A stretch of 37,322 bases of DNA from Deltaproteobacteria bacterium (GCA_002724675.1 PBPL01000164.1:1-37322); one strand, 5' to 3'. Shown: positions 7,344-15,881, counted from the stretch's first letter. The notes: a model not told the origin generated them from the sequence alone. Translations and numbers: made by a program.

Positions 7344-9483
7344 TCGCCCCGCTCTCCGGATCATCTTCTTCCCAGGAATCGGTGTCGTCTAGCTCATCGC
7401 CATCACCGTCGTCCTCATCCTCTGCATCTTCGATGACAAAGCCGCCATCCTCACTCGAGTTCGAGCCATCGCGCGCCTCGTCATCGGAAAACTCGCGGAG
7501 ATCGTCCTGGTCATCCTGTTCGTCCTCCTCCAGCTCCGGAAGGGGCTCGTCATCCTTCGCCGAATCGTCCCCCCGGTTCCGATTCTTGGCATTTGGCTTT
7601 TTGATTCGCTTCGGTTTCGTCGCTGCCGGACCGGCGTCGCCTGCTGCTTCGTTTCGCACCCGGACCGTGCCGTCTGAACTGGATGGTTCGCTGTCCAAGG
7701 AATCTTCGGCCTCATCGTCCTGCTCGATCTCATCGATCAGGTCGTCGTCCTGGTTGTCGAAGTTTGGCTGTACCGCCAGGCCGAATAGGCGCCCCTGGAC
7801 ACCGAGTACGACGCGAACGACACCGAAGGGGACCGTTCCGGGCATCTCTGCTTCAGCCAATATGGGCGCGTCTCGGAAGCTTCGATATTCCTCGGTGCGA
7901 CGAGGACTGATTGAGAAGGTGATGGGAACCCGCAAGAAGATCCCGAAGTTGCGCGTCAGATCGATCATCACTCCGGGTTCAAGCTGAGGACCAATGTCTA
8001 CGAGTCTTCGGAACGTCTTGAAGCGGCCGCGGATCGGCGGGGGAGGCTGCTCTTGGTCGTCCGCCACGTCCGGGTCGTTGTAGAGGGTGGGGTAGCTGAG
8101 CCAAGTCAGCCCCGCCCCCACGGTGGGTCGCACAACCGGTCCGGTGAGGATGTAGTAGCGGAGCATCAGCTCGCCCCCCCAGAGATTGACGGACTGCTCA
8201 GCCCAGTCTCCCGTGGGGCGATTGGTCGGGTCGGGAACGAGCTGGGTGGTGTCCTCTGGGTCATCGCAGGCCGGCGGGTCGATGGCCGAGCAGGAGACAG
8301 TGGCGCCAGAGGTCAGGCGGAGATGCACCTTGGACCGACTCCAAAACCCGGAGACCTCGAGGTCCAGATTTCTCAGGATCCCAATACCAATGCCGACACC
8401 GATGGTTCCCGAGCTACCGGCTTCCACCCGCTGCCAAGCCAAGCTGTCGACCTCTTCTGTGAGGTCTTCGTTCATCAGGTATTCACCGGAGTAGCGCAAG
8501 CCAGTCGCCCCACCGATAAAGCCGAAGTGGACGTTGCCGAGGAGCTGGAGTCGATGTCCGGCCCATCGCCACCTCCAAGTGTCGAATTCGAGCCCCGAGT
8601 TGCGGTAGGAGAGGTACTGGCGAGCTGAAATTCCCAGGTCTTCCCACTCGCGCGGGACCCCCTCGGCTCCCTCGAGTTCCTGAATATCTTCCTCGGTCAT
8701 GCGTGGGGCCACTCGATTTCGTTGGTCCTCTTCCAGTCGCTGGAGCTCTCCCTCGCGGAGGCTGATGTCCATGCGCCCCACCAAAGCGAGTTCCTCCTCG
8801 GTCTCGGCCTCCAGCACGGCCTGTTGACGTTCTGCTTGAGCTGCTTCGGAAGCTCGCAATGGAGCTAGCAACTCTTCGCGGCGCAGACGGTCGAGAGCCA
8901 ACTCGACCGTTCTTGGCAACAGAGTCTCTTCACCGGGAGCGAGGTCGACCGCATAGCTGAACTCTAGTTCGGCATCGTCCACGTTGAGGATGGTTACGGC
9001 GACTCTGTATCGGCCTCCTTGACGCACAGTGACTCGCCCGCCGACGACCCTGTCCACCTGAGCGTTCTCGCCGATGACGAACTGACAACCGAGCTCATTA
9101 CCCCGAGGGCAGCCCTCGTAGTAGAGCGCCGCCGAGACCTCGTCGATGGGCGCGCATTGGTCCAGGCTGACTGTGGAGAATCGGTTTTGGTTTCGGAGGG
9201 CGTCTTGCACGAAGGTGGCCAGGAGACCCGCGACCCCTTCTGACTCACGCGTGGCCGCAGAAAAAGGAACGATGAGTAGAGCCTGGGCCATGTCGGCTTC
9301 GGTGAACTCGGCCCGATCAATGATGTCTTCTCGGAGGCGCTCTTCTTCATAAGCGTCCAGGTCGACATCGTCACGTTCCGTGTCCTGGACGCCGGCTGGA
9401 GACTCTTGAGCTCGTGCAGCAGACCCCGGCAGCACGAGTAGTACCGCTGTGACGAGAGCGAGAATCAGGAGCCTGAAGCGCAT
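7330..9483 (-). CDS. Exported barrel-like protein with acidic C-terminal tail (unknown function)
   Basis: A 717-aa protein with a clear signal peptide (LLILALVTAVLLVLPGSAARAQ, cleavage after ARA). Residues of about 65-210 resemble a TolB-N/CsgG-like alpha/beta domain (ALLIVPFSAAT, FVQDALRNQNRFSTV, VDRVVGGRVTV, LDRLRREELLAPL). A long segment of alternating hydrophobic strands rich in Gly/Tyr/Trp follows (GIGIGILRNLDLEVSGFWSRSKV, VRPTVGAGLTWLSYPTL, NFGIFLRVPITFSI), consistent with an outer-membrane barrel. The last 140 residues are a Ser/Asp/Glu-rich tail with a basic patch (KPKRIKKPNAKNRNR). First gene of the set leading to glmU and pcrA. No ribosome site is obvious before its ATG. Function unknown. 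Confidence 0.8.
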   Translation of the reverse strand: MRFRLLILALVTAVLLVLPGSAARAQESPAGVQDTERDDVDLDAYEEERLREDIIDRAEFTEADMAQALLIVPFSAATRESEGVAGLLATFVQDALRNQNRFSTVSLDQCAPIDEVSAALYYEGCPRGNELGCQFVIGENAQVDRVVGGRVTVRQGGRYRVAVTILNVDDAELEFSYAVDLAPGEETLLPRTVELALDRLRREELLAPLRASEAAQAERQQAVLEAETEEELALVGRMDISLREGELQRLEEDQRNRVAPRMTEEDIQELEGAEGVPREWEDLGISARQYLSYRNSGLEFDTWRWRWAGHRLQLLGNVHFGFIGGATGLRYSGEYLMNEDLTEEVDSLAWQRVEAGSSGTIGVGIGIGILRNLDLEVSGFWSRSKVHLRLTSGATVSCSAIDPPACDDPEDTTQLVPDPTNRPTGDWAEQSVNLWGGELMLRYYILTGPVVRPTVGAGLTWLSYPTLYNDPDVADDQEQPPPPIRGRFKTFRRLVDIGPQLEPGVMIDLTRNFGIFLRVPITFSISPRRTEEYRSFRDAPILAEAEMPGTVPFGVVRVVLGVQGRLFGLAVQPNFDNQDDDLIDEIEQDDEAEDSLDSEPSSSDGTVRVRNEAAGDAGPAATKPKRIKKPNAKNRNRGDDSAKDDEPLPELEEDEQDDQDDLREFSDDEARDGSNSSEDGGFVIEDAEDEDDGDGDELDDTDSWEEDDPESGANAGE

Positions 9484-9489
9484 TTAGCG

Positions 9490-9538
9490 GACTGTAGCAG
9501 GTTGGGGCTGTACCGGGTCTTTGGGTCCTGTTACAGTC
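9490..9538. promoter_or_regulatory. Inverted repeat in the ssb / barrel-protein divergent promoter
   Basis: Arms GACTGTAGCAGG (9490-9501) and CCTGTTACAGTC (9527-9538) are complementary at 11 of 12 positions, with a 25-base spacer. Each arm also contains its own short palindrome (CTGTAGCAG, CTGTTACAG). The element starts 7 bases from the minus-strand start codon and about 70 bases from the ssb start. It could be a paired operator for both genes or a hairpin in the minus-strand leader. A clear -10/-35 pair was not identified. Confidence 0.5.
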
Positions 9539-9610
9539 GCCGCCACCCCCCCAATTTGAGTGGTCATCAGGGGGGCAAAACGGCTCAACCGGACTACTCC
9601 AGGAACGAAC

Positions 9611-10111
9611 ATGGCTTATAGCGTCAACAAGGTCCTTCTGCTTGGCAATCTCGGTCGGGACCCGGAAGTCCGGTACACCCAGGCGGGCAAGCCGGTGGCG
9701 AACTTCACACTCGCAACATCGGAGCGCTCAGGACGGGATGGCCAGGATCGTACCGAGTGGCACAACATCGTCGCGTGGGACAAGCTCGCTGAGCTCTGCG
9801 AGCGCCTGATCAAGAAGGGCAGCAAGGTCTACGTGGAGGGCCGCCTCCAGACTCGTGAGTACACGGACCGTAACGGCAACAAGCGCTGGATGACCGAGGT
9901 TGTCGCGCGTGAGATGGTGTTCTTGACTACGGATCGTTCGGGGGCCGGTCAGGGCCAAGGCGCCCCCCATCCCGCCGATGCCTATGCGGGTGGGGGCAAT
10001 GGTGCTTCTGCGGGTGCTGCTGGGGCTGTGGCTGGTGGTCGTAGCGCCGCTCCAGCGCAAGGAGCTGCCGAGGCGATTCCTTACGCCGATGACGAGGACA
10101 TTCCGTTCTAA
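9611..10111 (+). CDS. ssb: Single-stranded DNA-binding protein
   Basis: A 166-aa protein that coats single-stranded DNA and recruits repair and replication proteins through its C-terminal tip. The OB-fold spans about residues 1-110 (VNKVLLLGNLGRDPEVRYTQAGKPVANFTLAT, EWHNIVAWDKLAELCERLIKKGSKVYVEGRLQTREY). A Gly/Ala-rich flexible linker follows, then the acidic tip DDEDIPF. The start at ATG 9611 (MAYSVNK) has AGGAAC upstream; a 17-residue upstream extension is possible but lacks family support. It is divergent from the barrel-protein gene and convergent with the next lipoprotein gene. Confidence 0.97.
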   Translation: MAYSVNKVLLLGNLGRDPEVRYTQAGKPVANFTLATSERSGRDGQDRTEWHNIVAWDKLAELCERLIKKGSKVYVEGRLQTREYTDRNGNKRWMTEVVAREMVFLTTDRSGAGQGQGAPHPADAYAGGGNGASAGAAGAVAGGRSAAPAQGAAEAIPYADDEDIPF

Positions 10112-10139
10112 AGGATTGCGCTCTGGCTGGTTGCAGGCG

Positions 10140-10161
10140 CTGAGACCCCGTTGCGGCTCAG
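10140..10161. terminator. Hairpin between convergent ssb and lipoprotein genes
   Basis: CTGAG (10140-10144) pairs with CTCAG (10157-10161), and the inner CCG/CGG pair closes a TTG loop with a 3-base bulge. The downstream arm includes the stop codon of the minus-strand gene. There is no T run. This is a modest candidate for a bidirectional terminator. Confidence 0.4.
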
Positions 10162-10949
10162 GGATCGACGTAGAGGCTGACGCGATCAGCCTCGACGCTT
10201 CCCTCCATGTCGAAGAGCATCATTCCGCCTTCGAACCCGCCATTTAGGGCGCTCTCTTCGTTGAACTCCCCGGTCCAGCCAAGGGATAGGGGGAAGAAGC
10301 CCATGTCGACCGCGACATCTCCATCGGCCTCGTGGTTCTCAATGTCGGCTGACAGGTCGTAGGCGACATCGAACGAGCCTAGGACCAGGAGGTCTACAGT
10401 GCACTGCCCATCTCCGCCGAGCAGCTCACCACTCATGTCGACGACAAAGTCCAAGCCGCCAACGCACGATGCGGAGATGGCTTGTCCCTGGAAGTCTCCT
10501 GACAGAGCGATGTTCATGTTGCCGGCATAGATACCGGTGTGTTCGCCCTGGACTCGGATGCCGCCCAGGGTCGTTTGCAGGCGGTCTCCATTGGGCAGAT
10601 CTGCGGTTGCGGTGATGGCGTGTATCCCGAATGGCAGCTCAGCTTCGCCTTCTGAAGATTCCAGCAGCAACTCATCCATTTGATCGGACATCCAGACGAT
10701 GTCTTCGAACTCGAGAACTTCGCCATCGACGCTAACGACCTCAGCGGACATGGGGAGCGCGTGGTCGACGAGGTGGATGGCTGCGGAGGCGGGCTCGTGG
10801 ACTACCAGGGTCGCGCCATCAAACTCTTCGAAGGTCTCTTCTTCCACGTCTGTGGCAGCGTCTCCGCCACCGCCACCGAGCAACATCGTGTCGCTTCCGC
10901 AGCCGACGAGAAACATGCAGAGAAATCCGACGAGGCGGGTGCGGGCCAT
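10158..10949 (-). CDS. Putative lipoprotein (unknown function)
   Basis: A 263-aa protein starting at ATG 10949 with GGAGA about 6 bases upstream. The signal peptide ends in the lipobox LVGC (C17), followed by a Gly/Asp/Glu-rich linker (GGGGGDAATDVEEETFEEFDG). The mature part is acidic, without membrane segments, and rich in short alternating strands (IYAGNMNIALSGDFQG, ISASCVGGLDFVVDMSGEL, GQCTVDLLVLGSFDVAYDLSADIE), so it is probably a beta-sandwich or beta-barrel domain. Two Cys could form a disulfide. It lies 82 bases after tlyA and may be the last gene of that operon. Not recognised as a named family. Confidence 0.8.
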   Translation of the reverse strand: MARTRLVGFLCMFLVGCGSDTMLLGGGGGDAATDVEEETFEEFDGATLVVHEPASAAIHLVDHALPMSAEVVSVDGEVLEFEDIVWMSDQMDELLLESSEGEAELPFGIHAITATADLPNGDRLQTTLGGIRVQGEHTGIYAGNMNIALSGDFQGQAISASCVGGLDFVVDMSGELLGGDGQCTVDLLVLGSFDVAYDLSADIENHEADGDVAVDMGFFPLSLGWTGEFNEESALNGGFEGGMMLFDMEGSVEADRVSLYVDP

Positions 10950-11031
10950 GGTGTCTCCGTGGTTATTGCTGGAGCTCTTGTGCAGGCAGCCGGTGGGACC
11001 CCGATTGCGGCTCAAGAGCGTCGGGCGAAGC

Positions 11032-11781
11032 CTAGCACCCCCTCCGGGGACACACCAGCAGAAACACCTCTCTGTTGCCCGATTTTGCTCCTTCCAGGCG
11101 GCTGTCGTGGCGGCCGGTTTCCTCAAAGCCGAGCTGGACAGCTTCAGCGACGACACCATCCACGGCGGCCTGTCGGAGCGCATCGTCTTGGACCCGCCCT
11201 CCCTTGCCCACGTGTTCTCGTCCCACCTCGAACTGGGGTTTGACTAGCGCCAGGATGGGGGCCCCCTCAGCCAGCAGAGGGCGCACGCTGGGTAGAATCA
11301 GGCGAAGGCTGATGAACGACACATCGACCACGCAGAGGTCGACGGGGTCCCCAACGAGCTCGAGTGTCAGGGAGCGGGCGTCTGTTTGTTCATGGCAGGT
11401 GACTCGAGGGTCCTGTCGCAGCTTCCAGGCCAGTTGATTGGAGCCCACATCGGTGGCCACTACGTGCTCTGCCCCTCTCTGGAGCAGACAATCCGTGAAG
11501 CCGCCTGTGGAGGCACCGACGTCCAGGCAACGCAGACCGGCCACATCCAATCGGAAGTCGTCGAGTGCCCCTTCGAGCTTCAGGCCACCTCGTCCGACGT
11601 ACGGGTGATCGGGCACCTTCAACCGGATGGTCGCCTGTACATCGACGAGCGCCCCCGCTTTATCGACGACACAGTCGTTGACCAGAACCTTGCCGGCGAG
11701 GATCAGCCGGCGAGCCCTGTCCCTGGAGGCTGCCAGTCCACGCTCCACCAGGAGTTGGTCGATGCGCGCGCGTGACGCCAT
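11032..11781 (-). CDS. tlyA: TlyA-family rRNA 2'-O-methyltransferase
   Basis: A 249-aa protein of the TlyA/hemolysin A family; characterised members 2'-O-methylate 16S and/or 23S rRNA using SAM. An N-terminal S4 RNA-binding domain (about 4-64) precedes an RrmJ/FtsJ-like methyltransferase with SAM motif DVGASTGGF (87-95). The catalytic tetrad is visible as K68 (RGGLKLEGAL), D153 (VVDVSFISL), K181 (LVKPQFE) and E238 (NREVFLL). It starts 5 bases after the ispA stop. The xseB-ispA-tlyA order is common in bacteria and supports the calls. Confidence 0.95.
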   Translation of the reverse strand: MASRARIDQLLVERGLAASRDRARRLILAGKVLVNDCVVDKAGALVDVQATIRLKVPDHPYVGRGGLKLEGALDDFRLDVAGLRCLDVGASTGGFTDCLLQRGAEHVVATDVGSNQLAWKLRQDPRVTCHEQTDARSLTLELVGDPVDLCVVDVSFISLRLILPSVRPLLAEGAPILALVKPQFEVGREHVGKGGRVQDDALRQAAVDGVVAEAVQLGFEETGRHDSRLEGAKSGNREVFLLVCPRRGC

Positions 11782-11786
11782 AGCTG

Positions 11787-12734
11787 TTAGTGGTCGCGCT
11801 CGACCGCGAACGTCATGAGTAGGCGCAGGGGGTCGGCGCTCGTACCAAATGGGGACAGCAAGCTGAGGGCGCGTTGGTGCAGCTGCTCGGCCCGCCTTCG
11901 ACTCTCTTCCAAGCCGAGCAGTGCCGGGAAGCTTGGCTCCTGGGCCTGAGGTTTGCCATCGCGTCGGTCCTGTTCGTCGTCCAGCAGATCATCGACCACC
12001 TGAAAGGCGAGCCCCAGAGTCTCTCCGTATTCGGCTAAGGCTTCGACTTCTTCGGGGCTCCCATCCGCCAAGGTCGCGCCAGCCATGGCGGCGTATCGGA
12101 ACAACTCGCCCGTCTTTCGGCGGTGCAGGAAGGTCAGAGCTTCCTCCGAGTCCACCGCTCCTTCGTGTCCTAGGTCCGTGGATTGACCGCCCACCATCCC
12201 GCGCCAGCCGGCAGCTTCTGCCAGAGTCCTGCCAACCTCGATGATGCGAGTGGCATCTGCTCCGCCACGGTAGGCGTCTCGATCAAGGACTAAGCGAAGG
12301 GCCTCTGTCAGGAGTGCGTCACCAGCGAGGATCGCCAGGTCCTCTCCGTATCGCACATGGGTCGTGGGTCGCCCTCGGCGTTCGTCGTCGTCGTCCATCG
12401 CCGGTAGGTCGTCGTGGATGAGACTGTAGGTGTGGATCATTTCCACCGCACATGCGGCCGGCAGGACGGCTTCATAAGGGCGGTCACGATGGTGATCTAC
12501 AGCCTCGAATGCGGCCAATGCGAGCACAGGACGGAGTCGCTTTCCACCACCGAAGAGCGCCCAGTGCATCGCTTCGTGCAGCTTTGTTGGCCACCGGTCT
12601 GGCGCTGGCAGAAAGCGCTGGAGGGCCTGATCTATGAGGAGTCGGCGGTCACGTAGGTAGGCGTCGAGCCGCAGGGGAACCCCGTCCTCTTCTTCTGGTT
12701 GATGTTGGTGCTCAGAAGGGGATGTCGTCGTCAC
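11787..12734 (-). CDS. ispA: Polyprenyl (farnesyl/geranylgeranyl) diphosphate synthase
   Basis: A 315-aa isoprenoid synthase that condenses IPP with allylic diphosphates. Motifs: GGGKRLRP, the first Asp-rich motif HDDLPAMDDDD (about 107-117), RRKTGELFRYAA and the second Asp-rich motif FQVVDDLLDD. The chain-length region (EMIHTYSLIHDDLPAMDDDD) fits an FPP/GGPP synthase; the exact product cannot be told. The GTG at 12734 was chosen because it leaves a normal N-terminus and follows an AAGGGA-like site; a further upstream start would add an Arg-rich segment read inside xseB. It overlaps the end of xseB by 23 bases. Confidence 0.92.
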   Translation of the reverse strand: MTTTSPSEHQHQPEEEDGVPLRLDAYLRDRRLLIDQALQRFLPAPDRWPTKLHEAMHWALFGGGKRLRPVLALAAFEAVDHHRDRPYEAVLPAACAVEMIHTYSLIHDDLPAMDDDDERRGRPTTHVRYGEDLAILAGDALLTEALRLVLDRDAYRGGADATRIIEVGRTLAEAAGWRGMVGGQSTDLGHEGAVDSEEALTFLHRRKTGELFRYAAMAGATLADGSPEEVEALAEYGETLGLAFQVVDDLLDDEQDRRDGKPQAQEPSFPALLGLEESRRRAEQLHQRALSLLSPFGTSADPLRLLMTFAVERDH

Positions 12735-13065
12735 TGTTGTCGTCCCTTGGAGGGCTCGGCGGTGCGCCGGGCGTCGCAGGCATGATCTCGTCGCCCAACT
12801 CTTCACTGACCTGGAGGGTCTCGCCTGTTCGCAGGTCTACCTCGACGATCTTGCCACCCTCTTTCATTAGGGCGCTGATCTTCTGCTCCGCTTCTCCCAG
12901 TCGCTCGTCGCATCGGCGAGCTAGCGCGATGCCGCGCTCGAAGCGGGCGATGGAGTCCTCGAGTGGGATCTCACCTTGTTCTAGCTGGCTGACGATGCCT
13001 TCGAGCTCTTCGAGGGCGTCTTCGAAGGACAGGTCTTGCTCAGAAGTGTCTTTGGGCGACGTCAT
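12712..13065 (-). CDS. xseB: Exodeoxyribonuclease VII small subunit with SSB-like C-terminal tip
   Basis: A 117-aa protein. The first 70 residues are the two-helix XseB fold (LSFEDALEELEGIVSQLEQG, LEDSIARFERGIALARRCDERLGEAEQKISAL), which binds XseA to form exonuclease VII. XseB is usually about 75-85 residues. Here an extra 45-residue tail contains a VDLRTGE segment, a Pro-rich linker and a final acidic tip ending DDDIPF, almost the same as the SSB tip (DEDIPF) encoded at 10111. No xseA is present in the window. No clear ribosome site precedes the ATG. The tail codons overlap the ispA start. Confidence 0.92.
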   Translation of the reverse strand: MTSPKDTSEQDLSFEDALEELEGIVSQLEQGEIPLEDSIARFERGIALARRCDERLGEAEQKISALMKEGGKIVEVDLRTGETLQVSEELGDEIMPATPGAPPSPPRDDNSDDDIPF

Positions 13066-13118
13066 GATGGGAGCGGAGTAGCTGAGTGCGGCACCCGGGT
13101 CAAGCCTGGTAGGTGGGC

Positions 13119-15134
13119 CTATGGAAAGTCGCCGCCCAGCTCACCAGGGGACCCATCCCGCACAATCGAGTAGAGGAAGTTGGACCAAAGCAGGGCTGCA
13201 TCCCCTGTATTGAAGATCGCGAAGTGGTCGGTGTCGAACTGGGCGAGGCCGGTGGTGACCGCCGTGCCATCGGGGTGCACTGTGTTGGCACTATATGCAG
13301 TATCGAGACGGTCCAGTTCTCGCAACTCCAGTCCCAGAACTCCTCGCTCGGAGTAGGGTCTCGCAATGGGAAGCCGACCGGCGACAGCAAGCGCCTCTGC
13401 CGTGTCGGCTGGTGTCTGTGCGTCGTGCATTCCTTGAGTGAGCAGCACAGAGACGGGCTCGCCTTCCGACTCGACCACCCAGCGTGGCGCGTAGTTGATG
13501 GGATCCGTGACCTCTGCGAGGGTCTGAACCATGGCGAGGAGTGGGTGCATGACGAACAGTTCGGTGCCTTCGGCGGTGTCGAGCGCGGTGGCGATAGCAT
13601 CGCGAATTACTAGCGGATCTTCGCGCTGCATTGCGGTGACGCTGAGTCCACCGCCGGCGCCACTGAATACCCAGCCTCGGATGCCCTTTGTGAAAGGAAG
13701 GGCCATAGCTCCGGTGAGCCCCCCTTGGCTGTGGCCTACAAAGAAGATGGAGTCGGGGTCGATCCGAAGGCCTGGGTGAGCCTCAGCGATTGGCCCACCG
13801 TCAGCCAGGTATCGGGTCGCGAACTCGACAGCACTCACGATGTCCAGGGCTCCCTGCCGAAAGGTCGAACGTCCCGACTCCGGATTGAAGTAGTTGAATG
13901 AGTACAGAGTAATTGCCGTGTCTGTACCGTCCTCCCAACGATCGCCGTGGAAGGGTTGGGGGATGCTTAGCGACATCATCCCGCGTGCGGCGCCCAGCAG
14001 GCCTGGCCTTCGGGAGCCGCCCGTCAAGTGACTGAAGCGGTCACCGCCAGTGCCATGCGCATGGATGATCAGAGGCCAGCCGGCTTCTGGTTGCTCGAAG
14101 ACCACCCTAGGCATGCCAATGGCAAAGGGGATGCGTTCGGTGGTCTGGGGTACCGGAACCCCCGCTTTCCACTCGAAGCCACCTCCCTCGCTGGCGTAAG
14201 GCACGACGCCCCGTTGAAAGTTGTGTGCGGTGTAGGCGCCATCCCACACCGCATACTCCTGTTGAAAAGCGGGGTGCTCGGGCGCCACTAGAGCGAGTTC
14301 CCCCTGCCAGCTCGGCTGGGAGGGGTTGCTGCGGATGAAGTCCGCGAGCGATTCCATCTCGTGTATTTCGCTCTGTGTTGTGAAGACCGATGCGTGGGCG
14401 ATCCACTGGAGCCCTTCTGCTCCGACCGCCATGGGCTCACTGGCTAGGTAATCGGAGAGCGGGCGGAAGGCTGGCTGTAGGGCTGTGTCCGTGGATGTGC
14501 CGTTGAGGAGGCTCTCGAGCAACGGTGATGCCTGCAGCCATTTGCCTTGGTCGTCTTGAGCATCCACGAGGTAGACCGCGTACGTTGTCCCTTCCCGCAG
14601 CGGAAACCCCCAGTAGGGGGCCACGGCGACCAGATGAGGCTGCACGTAGGGGTCGACGCTATCGCCTGAGACAATGGTCCACCGCGCTGGGTGGCACTGA
14701 CCGTAGTGGTCTGAGTCGACATCTACATCCACAATTCGAATGGGCCCCTGACAGTCCAGGGATGCTCGAACGGCGTCCTCGCTCATCTCGGGGAGTGCGA
14801 TGGCTCCGTCGAACGGAAGATAGATGGGCGCATTGAGTCCGAAGCCACTCAGCTCCGTCTCGGCAAGCGCTAGATAGGAGTTGAGGAGCGGGTTCTCGCT
14901 GGGATTGGGAAAGCCAGTCAGGTCGAGTCCCACTCCGCCGTCGTGCGCTTGAAGTCGGTTGTCGGCCGGCCAGGGCATCGACCAGAAACCCGACCCCAGC
15001 TGCGGGTCGAACACGGCTTGAATCGTGGATGGAACCCGAAGTGCCTCGGCGCAGCCGCCCAGTCCTATGGCCATCAGGCCGAGGGTGAGCCGACCCAATG
15101 ATGCAGCAGCGCACCTCAGGCTCCTGATTGCCAT
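13119..15134 (-). CDS. Large lipoprotein alpha/beta hydrolase
   Basis: A 671-aa predicted lipoprotein: Arg-rich n-region, hydrophobic core and lipobox LGGC (C28). The N-terminal 300 residues resemble extracellular esterase-like proteins (FDPQLGSGFWSMPWPADNRL; LREGTTYAVYLVDA). The hydrolase domain has HAHGTGGDR (oxyanion region, about 358-366), the nucleophile motif VGHSQGGLTG with S469, a likely acid residue in GMHDAQTPADTAEAL, and His in DTDHFAIF near the end. It would cleave an ester or amide outside the cytoplasm; the substrate is unknown. AGGAAGGA precedes the ATG, inside the overlapping 76-aa gene. Confidence 0.85.
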   Translation of the reverse strand: MAIRSLRCAAASLGRLTLGLMAIGLGGCAEALRVPSTIQAVFDPQLGSGFWSMPWPADNRLQAHDGGVGLDLTGFPNPSENPLLNSYLALAETELSGFGLNAPIYLPFDGAIALPEMSEDAVRASLDCQGPIRIVDVDVDSDHYGQCHPARWTIVSGDSVDPYVQPHLVAVAPYWGFPLREGTTYAVYLVDAQDDQGKWLQASPLLESLLNGTSTDTALQPAFRPLSDYLASEPMAVGAEGLQWIAHASVFTTQSEIHEMESLADFIRSNPSQPSWQGELALVAPEHPAFQQEYAVWDGAYTAHNFQRGVVPYASEGGGFEWKAGVPVPQTTERIPFAIGMPRVVFEQPEAGWPLIIHAHGTGGDRFSHLTGGSRRPGLLGAARGMMSLSIPQPFHGDRWEDGTDTAITLYSFNYFNPESGRSTFRQGALDIVSAVEFATRYLADGGPIAEAHPGLRIDPDSIFFVGHSQGGLTGAMALPFTKGIRGWVFSGAGGGLSVTAMQREDPLVIRDAIATALDTAEGTELFVMHPLLAMVQTLAEVTDPINYAPRWVVESEGEPVSVLLTQGMHDAQTPADTAEALAVAGRLPIARPYSERGVLGLELRELDRLDTAYSANTVHPDGTAVTTGLAQFDTDHFAIFNTGDAALLWSNFLYSIVRDGSPGELGGDFP

Positions 15135-15346
15135 ACGACCCGTCCTTCCTGATCCTCGATACGATCGATGTTGGGGATGGCCTTTCGAACGGGAATGTCT
15201 GCGGGGCCGTAGCAGCCGGCCCGATTCTCATCGGAGACTTGAATCCACTTGTCGAGGAGCAGGCCTGTCATGGGGGGAAAGCCGAACACGCGATAGCGAC
15301 CAGGGGGCAACTGGATGTCCGCGTTGGGGTATTCGGGGCGTCTCAC
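15116..15346 (-). CDS. Small hypothetical protein
   Basis: A 76-aa reading frame from a GTG at 15346. It overlaps the start of the lipoprotein hydrolase by 19 bases and carries that gene's ribosome site. The sequence looks protein-like (LPPGRYRVFGFPPMTGLLLDKWIQVSDENRAGCYG) and recalls the end of a secreted beta-sandwich. There is no signal peptide, and an in-frame stop lies a little upstream of the GTG. It may be a genuine small protein or the remnant of a longer gene. No family recognised. Confidence 0.45.
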   Translation of the reverse strand: MRRPEYPNADIQLPPGRYRVFGFPPMTGLLLDKWIQVSDENRAGCYGPADIPVRKAIPNIDRIEDQEGRVVWQSGA

Positions 15347-15393
15347 GTTCGTCTCGTGTGGCCGTCCTCAGAGTCCGAGGGTGGAGTGTCACG

Positions 15394-15816
15394 CTACTCG
15401 ATCTTGACACCACGAGTTTGTACTTCGAACTCTCGGCGCATGGCCCGCGCAGCATTCAGCGAGACAGAGGGTAGGTCCCGATCGGGGTAGTTGGTCAGGA
15501 TGAAGGTGATGTCGTTGTTCCAGGTGCGAGCCATCTCTCTGGTCTCCGGTTCCTTCCGCGGCGGATTGAACGTCACAAACCAGTGCTGCAGGGCCTCGGC
15601 ACGCAGCCAATGGGCTTCGATGGTCTCGGGTCGAGCGGCGACGGCCCGCTCCAGCTCGTCGAAGTAGTCCCGCCAGAGCTTCTCGTCGTAGCGAAGGGCC
15701 CCGGCTCGCATGGGTTCGGCCACCTTCAGGTGGAACTCACACTGCCTTCGTCGTCCACGTTCACGTGGACCCAAGAACAGATCCGAGAAGCCACTCATCC
15801 AGTCAGTCCAGCCCAC
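15394..15816 (-). CDS. Hypothetical protein, helical, possibly TPR-like
   Basis: A 140-aa protein from GTG 15816; an ATG at 15798 (MSGFSDLFLG) is an alternative start. It is charged, with amphipathic helices (KLWRDYFDELERAVAARPETIEAHWLRAEALQHWF) that could be TPR-like, followed by RTWNNDITFILTNYPDRDLPSVSLNAARAMRREFEVQTRG. No signal peptide or membrane segment. It is the first gene of the minus-strand run towards xseB, divergent from sahR with about 100 bases between starts. Function unknown. Confidence 0.65.
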   Translation of the reverse strand: MGWTDWMSGFSDLFLGPRERGRRRQCEFHLKVAEPMRAGALRYDEKLWRDYFDELERAVAARPETIEAHWLRAEALQHWFVTFNPPRKEPETREMARTWNNDITFILTNYPDRDLPSVSLNAARAMRREFEVQTRGVKIE

Positions 15817-15881
15817 AGATTGGAGCCTAGCAGCCTACTACCGTCGCAGTGAAATTGAGGAAACTGACCATCCATATAGAC

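Noticed and set aside
10950-11183. 78-residue upstream extension of the lipoprotein at 10158-10949
   Set aside because: It overlaps the end of tlyA in another frame, and the internal ATG gives a clean signal peptide with a good ribosome site.
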